From contig CABVAY010000006.1 in NCBI GenBank assembly GCA_902496455.1, positions 3,314 to 67,313 of the forward strand: 64,000 bases of DNA, in the 5' to 3' direction. The stretch is from an uncultured Collinsella sp. (GTDB lineage: Bacteria > Actinomycetota > Coriobacteriia > Coriobacteriales > Coriobacteriaceae). The notes under the pieces are model-generated. The model saw only the letters and a program-made list of their open reading frames with translations, did not search any database and had not been told where the DNA came from. The number at the start of each line of letters is the position of its first letter. The stretch's first letter is position 1. The position numbers and the translations under genes were made by a program. Shown here one piece after another: positions 58,962 through 64,000 of the stretch.

Positions 58962-59876
58962 ATGCTCAATGCGATGGCGTGGGCGCTTGCCTGTTTTGGC
59001 GTTGTCGCCGCCGATATAGCCCTGAGCGTGGTTTTGTTTTCAGTTCTCGATGCCGTATCGGTGCTGACGGGCTATCCGATCGACAATCTCGATATCCAAT
59101 GGTTTCAGGCTGCCGCTCAGACGGCGTCGTTTTTGATGGCGCTGCTGTGGTGGCGCTATCTGTGGCCGCGCTCGTTTATGGCGCGCTGGCAGGGCGTGCG
59201 CCCGCTTGGCGGGGGAGCAAATGCTGCATGGAAGCGCATCGTATGCGTTGTCGTGATCGGCCTATCCATGCAGGTGGTCATTAGCTACCTATGCGACGGC
59301 GTGCTGTCACTGCTGCCCGAGGTTGCGGCAGACTATAGCGAACTTGTCGAGGAAACAGGCATGGGCGACACCAGCTATCTCGCCGTCCTGACTACGGTGC
59401 TCGGTGCCCCATTTTGTGAAGAGCTGCTGGTGCGCGGCATTATTTTTGAGTTTTCGCTCCGAGCGTTTAATCCGCAGTGCCGCCCACTTTGGAAGCGCCG
59501 GCGTCGTGCGAGCGCGCAGGACGGCGCCATGGTGCCCTGGGCGGCCCCAAGCACGTGGGGTATCGCCGCGGCGATTGTGCTGCAGGCGGCAATCTTCGGT
59601 TTTATGCACATGAATTGGGTGCAGGGTTGCTACGCGGGTGCCGCCGGCCTCATCTTTGGTTGGGTGCTCGTGACGACCGGAAAGCTCCGCTACACGGTTC
59701 TGCTGCATTTTGCCTTTAACGCCGGGTCGTATCTCATGACGTTGCTCTGGTTTGTGAACACGCCGTTCGACCTTGTGGCCACGGTTGGCATCGCCGGCTT
59801 TGTGCTGGTAGAGGCGATGCACTCGCTGCTTCGATTGTGCATTCCCGTGTCGCGCGAAGCTGATCGGTCTGAGTAA
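58962..59876 (+). CDS. CPBP family intramembrane metalloprotease
   Basis: 304-residue membrane protein with about eight hydrophobic segments. The CPBP/Abi motifs are present: the EE pair in APFCEELLVRGIIFE (~residues 149-163), FGFMHMN (~residue 216) and LHFAFN (~residue 248), which together form the metal and catalytic site of the Rce1-like family. Roles in this family range from prenyl-protein processing to bacteriocin immunity; none is indicated here. ATG 58962 is chosen since GAGGAGG is just upstream; a longer frame from 58587 covers the antitoxin gene in another frame and is not real. Confidence 0.88.
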   Translation: MLNAMAWALACFGVVAADIALSVVLFSVLDAVSVLTGYPIDNLDIQWFQAAAQTASFLMALLWWRYLWPRSFMARWQGVRPLGGGANAAWKRIVCVVVIGLSMQVVISYLCDGVLSLLPEVAADYSELVEETGMGDTSYLAVLTTVLGAPFCEELLVRGIIFEFSLRAFNPQCRPLWKRRRRASAQDGAMVPWAAPSTWGIAAAIVLQAAIFGFMHMNWVQGCYAGAAGLIFGWVLVTTGKLRYTVLLHFAFNAGSYLMTLLWFVNTPFDLVATVGIAGFVLVEAMHSLLRLCIPVSREADRSE

Positions 59877-59884
59877 TAACGCCT

Positions 59885-60877
59885 TTAATTAGACCGATGC
59901 GTCCTGAACGCACCTGGCGTTTCGCCGAATGCTTCTTTAAATTTTGAGTAAAAGAATGACATGTTGGAGATGCCGACTTTTCGGGCTACATACTGCACGC
60001 TGCGCTCGGTGTTATTGAGAAGATATGCCGCCTCTGTGAGTTGCTGGTTGAGCTTGATTTGCGAAAACGTTTTGCCGGTTTTTTGCTTGATCAAGCTGCT
60101 GAGATAGCTGGTGCTATAGCCCGTATCGCTCGCAATGCTTTCGAGTGTGCAGTCGCCGTAGCTTCGCTCAATATGATTCAGAATCGACACGATGCGTTCG
60201 TCCGACATGATCGCCTGGTTATCAGTTGCGGAGCGTCGGTACAGTCCTCGAATGAGAACAAGGAATAGGCTGACGGCGAGGTGCCTCATGAGTTCATTGG
60301 AATAGGCATCTTTAAAGTGATATTCGATAAAGAGCATCTCGATGAGGCGTCGCGCATGTCGGGCGTATTCCTCTGGAAGAATGAGATATTTTCGGGCCTC
60401 GCGGTTTTTGGACACAAAATCAAATAGAAGATTCGTTAATGGTGACGCGCCGGGTAGCTGGCTCAGGAACAACGAATCGAACATTTCTTTTTTGAAGACG
60501 ATCGAAATGACGATATCATGCTCGCCCTTAACGTATGGAACGCTTCTGACTACGCCGGTGTTGCAAATGAGCACGTCGCCCTTTTTAAGGAGTAGTCGCC
60601 GTCCGTTGACGATAAACGTGCAGACGCCGTCGTACACGTAGTTAAGCTCCATATCCCGATTGATATGAGGAGGAATATCGGTAAAGCGCGACTCCTTGAT
60701 AAGGCCCACGGGGTTTTCGTCGAGAGTTTCTTTCCAATCAAACAGATAGACCTCTTCGCCGTTAATGGTTGTGGTTTCCACCCTGTTATATCGCGGGCTG
60801 AGCTCTCCCGGATGTGTGCGATGCCACTCTTCGGTCTCGGTATGCGTATAGAGCAGCTGTTTGAGATTCGAATCCAT
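59885..60877 (-). CDS. AraC family transcriptional regulator with cupin-like N-terminus
   Basis: 330-residue regulator. The N-terminal ~190 residues look like an AraC-type cupin sensor (INRDMELNYVYDGVCTFIVNG...LLKKGDVLICNTG). The last ~100 hold two helix-turn-helix units (LESIASDTGYSTSYLSSLIK and VQYVARKVGISNMSFFYSKFK). It is divergent from the GH1/PTS operon with 153 bases between starts, and probably controls it in response to a beta-glucoside or its phosphate; the ligand is inferred from context. The ATG at 60877 follows CTGGAG. Confidence 0.92.
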   Translation of the reverse strand: MDSNLKQLLYTHTETEEWHRTHPGELSPRYNRVETTTINGEEVYLFDWKETLDENPVGLIKESRFTDIPPHINRDMELNYVYDGVCTFIVNGRRLLLKKGDVLICNTGVVRSVPYVKGEHDIVISIVFKKEMFDSLFLSQLPGASPLTNLLFDFVSKNREARKYLILPEEYARHARRLIEMLFIEYHFKDAYSNELMRHLAVSLFLVLIRGLYRRSATDNQAIMSDERIVSILNHIERSYGDCTLESIASDTGYSTSYLSSLIKQKTGKTFSQIKLNQQLTEAAYLLNNTERSVQYVARKVGISNMSFFYSKFKEAFGETPGAFRTHRSN

Positions 60878-60916
60878 GGGGTGCTCCAGGGGTGAACGGT
60901 AGAATCGATGCCTTAA

Positions 60917-62509
<1,593 letters not shown>

Positions 62510-62520
62510 GAGTGATTGTT

Positions 62521-63891
62521 GTGGCAGACAAGAAGGAACTGGCCGCTCGTGTCCTCGAGCTCGTGGGCGGCGCCGATAACGTTGTTATGGCAACGCACTG
62601 CATTACAAGGCTCAGATTCAACCTGAAGGACGATAGCAAGGCAGACCTGGAGGCCCTTAAGACGCTTGACGGCGCCTTGGGCGCGCAGGTTAAAGACGGG
62701 CAGTGGCAGGTTATCATCGGCGCCAGCGTGGGGTCGGTATATGACGAATTGGAGCCCATGCTAGGTGACAGGATGGGTGGCGAGGTCTCCGCCGACGCCG
62801 AGCAGCCTGAGCTCCAAAAAGGTTCGGCTCGCGTATTCGATATCATCACCGGCATCTTCTCCGCTATCATTCCCGCACTGGTGGCGGGAGGCATCGTAAA
62901 GGGCATCCTGGCTGCTATCGCGGCTTTTGGAATCGACACGGGTGCCGGCGACTTTGCGATATTCAATATGATTTCGGATATCCCGTTCTACTTCTTGCCG
63001 TTTTTGCTGGCAATATCTACAGCTGATAAGTTCCGAGTCAACCGTTCGCTTGCGCTTTGTGTTGCCGGATCGCTGATGTACCCGACCATTGTCAACGCTG
63101 TCGGTACGGGCGAGACGCCTCTTGCGCTGTTCGGTTTTGCGGTGCCGATTTTTAGCTACGCCGATTCCGTGTTCCCGGTTATCTTTGGCGTCATTGGCTT
63201 GTCTTTTGTATATCGCGCAATCGACAAAGTCGTGCCGGATCTTTTTAAGCTCGTTGTCGTTCCGGCGCTCTCCCTTGCTATCGTGATTCCCGTCAACCTG
63301 TTTGTGCTCGCTCCGATTGGTGCCTGGTGCGGTCTTGGTCTTGCCAACGGTATCGTTTGGCTATTCTCGACGTTAGGCCCCGTTGCCGGTTTTCTGCTGG
63401 GCTTCTTTATGCCGCTTATCGTGCTCTTCGGCATGCATCAGTCAACGAGCCCTATCCAGATTTCCAATATCGCAACGCTTGGGTATGACTATCTGCTCCC
63501 GATCTCTTTCTGCCATAACCTCGCCGAAAGCGGTGCGTCTTTTGGTGCAGCCCTGCGCATGACCGACGAAAAGCTCAAGTCCGCTGCAATGACGTGCGCC
63601 TTCTCAGCATTTATGGGAATTTCCGAGCCCGCCTTGTTTACCGTTCAGGTTCCTAACAGGACTCCGCTTATCGCTGCGATGATCGCGGATGGCATTGGCG
63701 GTGCGCTTACCGTTGTTCTCGGCGCAAAGTGCTTCGGCTTTGTTATGCCCGGCATTACCTCGTTGCCCGTTTATGCCGATCCAAGCGGCAATCCCATGAA
63801 CCTGATCATGATTGTCGTCTGCATCGCTTTGACTTGGGTTATCTCTGCGGCGCTCTCGTTTGCGCTCTATGGTCGTTTTGACAAAAAGTAA
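62521..63891 (+). CDS. PTS EIIBC component, beta-glucoside type
   Basis: 456-residue membrane permease. EIIB (~1-80) has the phosphorylated Cys27 in ATHCITRLRF. EIIC (~105-455) has about ten hydrophobic segments, with the conserved GMHQSTSPIQ and GISEPALFTVQVP. No EIIA is fused, unlike typical BglF proteins of about 620 residues, so it depends on a separate IIA such as 47653. GTG 62521 is preferred over GTG 62512 because AGGAG (62508-62512) is eight bases before it. The adjoining GH1 gene points to beta-glucosides such as cellobiose, arbutin or salicin. Confidence 0.93.
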   Translation: MADKKELAARVLELVGGADNVVMATHCITRLRFNLKDDSKADLEALKTLDGALGAQVKDGQWQVIIGASVGSVYDELEPMLGDRMGGEVSADAEQPELQKGSARVFDIITGIFSAIIPALVAGGIVKGILAAIAAFGIDTGAGDFAIFNMISDIPFYFLPFLLAISTADKFRVNRSLALCVAGSLMYPTIVNAVGTGETPLALFGFAVPIFSYADSVFPVIFGVIGLSFVYRAIDKVVPDLFKLVVVPALSLAIVIPVNLFVLAPIGAWCGLGLANGIVWLFSTLGPVAGFLLGFFMPLIVLFGMHQSTSPIQISNIATLGYDYLLPISFCHNLAESGASFGAALRMTDEKLKSAAMTCAFSAFMGISEPALFTVQVPNRTPLIAAMIADGIGGALTVVLGAKCFGFVMPGITSLPVYADPSGNPMNLIMIVVCIALTWVISAALSFALYGRFDKK

Positions 63892-63920
63892 CGACGTTTT
63901 GAGATAGACAATATTAATCG

Positions 63921-63970
63921 GCCGCTCGCCGGGGAATCGTTCTGCGACGCCCCGGCGAGCGGCATTTTAT
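63921..63970 (+). terminator. Terminator after the beta-glucoside operon
   Basis: GCCGCTCGCCGGGG (63921-63934) and CCCCGGCGAGCGGC (63950-63963) form a perfect 14-bp stem, followed by ATTTTATT. Confidence 0.92.
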
Positions 63971-64000
63971 TGGTGGGGCGTGTCGTGTCGCCAACGGCGG

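Overview
The window reads as chromosome of a GC-rich, anaerobic gut actinobacterium, most probably Collinsella or a close Coriobacteriia relative. This is an inference from high GC, dense AGGAGG-type ribosome sites, several sugar PTS systems, an [FeFe]-hydrogenase, rubredoxin and EFR1-type ferredoxin proteins, and gene order secA-prfB / ftsE-ftsX-rnr / smpB. No database search was possible. About 47 genes and two tRNAs are supported; no rRNA, CRISPR array or complete insertion sequence is seen.

Layout. 0-6.7 kb: a DMT permease with a small overlapping gene, secA-prfB, and a YitT-type membrane protein. 6.9-8.7 kb: a transketolase split into two genes. 9.1-13.6 kb: ftsE with a long N-terminal extension, ftsX and an RNase R-type exonuclease. 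13.7-15 kb: a serine recombinase and a VanZ-like protein. 15.2-19.7 kb: a cell-wall recycling cluster (RpiR regulator, MurQ etherase, PTS EIIBC, MupG-like 6-phosphomuramidase). 19.7-25 kb: an Spx/ArsC-like protein, tRNA-Gln and tRNA-Glu, a TPR protein, smpB, a flavin reductase with a 47-residue rubredoxin, and an Nramp metal transporter. 25.4-31.6 kb: gltB-gltD glutamate synthase. 31.9-36.4 kb: poorly known genes, including a DUF559/AbiEi-like nuclease, plus an amidohydrolase. 36.6-39.6 kb: a copper operon (copA-copZ-csoR) behind a CsoR-type operator. 39.9-43.1 kb: a transmembrane Ser/Thr kinase with a DUF6273-like outer domain, next to an FHA protein. 43.7-47.3 kb: a DEAD-box helicase with a very long Arg/Gly tail and an EFR1-type flavodoxin-ferredoxin. 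47.7-52.1 kb: an alpha-glucoside PTS operon (EIIA, LicT-like antiterminator, EIICB, GH4 phospho-glucosidase). 52.4-58.5 kb: a GltD-like oxidoreductase, an [FeFe]-hydrogenase, and a two-gene ABC importer whose permease and ATPase are fused. 58.7-63.9 kb: an orphan RelB/DinJ-like antitoxin, a CPBP protease, and an AraC regulator divergent from a beta-glucoside operon (GH1 plus PTS EIIBC).

The metabolic theme is fermentation of host and dietary sugars: three PTS systems feed phospho-sugars to MurQ/MupG, GH4 and GH1 enzymes, the hydrogenase disposes of reductant, and glutamate synthase assimilates nitrogen.

The most striking non-coding structure is a family of exactly 57-bp palindromes (16-bp arms GTCTCGATCTGTAACA / TGTTACAGATCGAGAC around a 25-bp loop). 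Thirteen full copies lie at five intergenic loci. Where tandem they repeat with a period of exactly 80 (occasionally 81) bp. Arrays of three and four units bracket the nuclease gene at 32.9-34.0 kb. At least six other palindromic or direct-repeat families, many carrying a GTCCC/GGGAC core, occupy other intergenic spaces.
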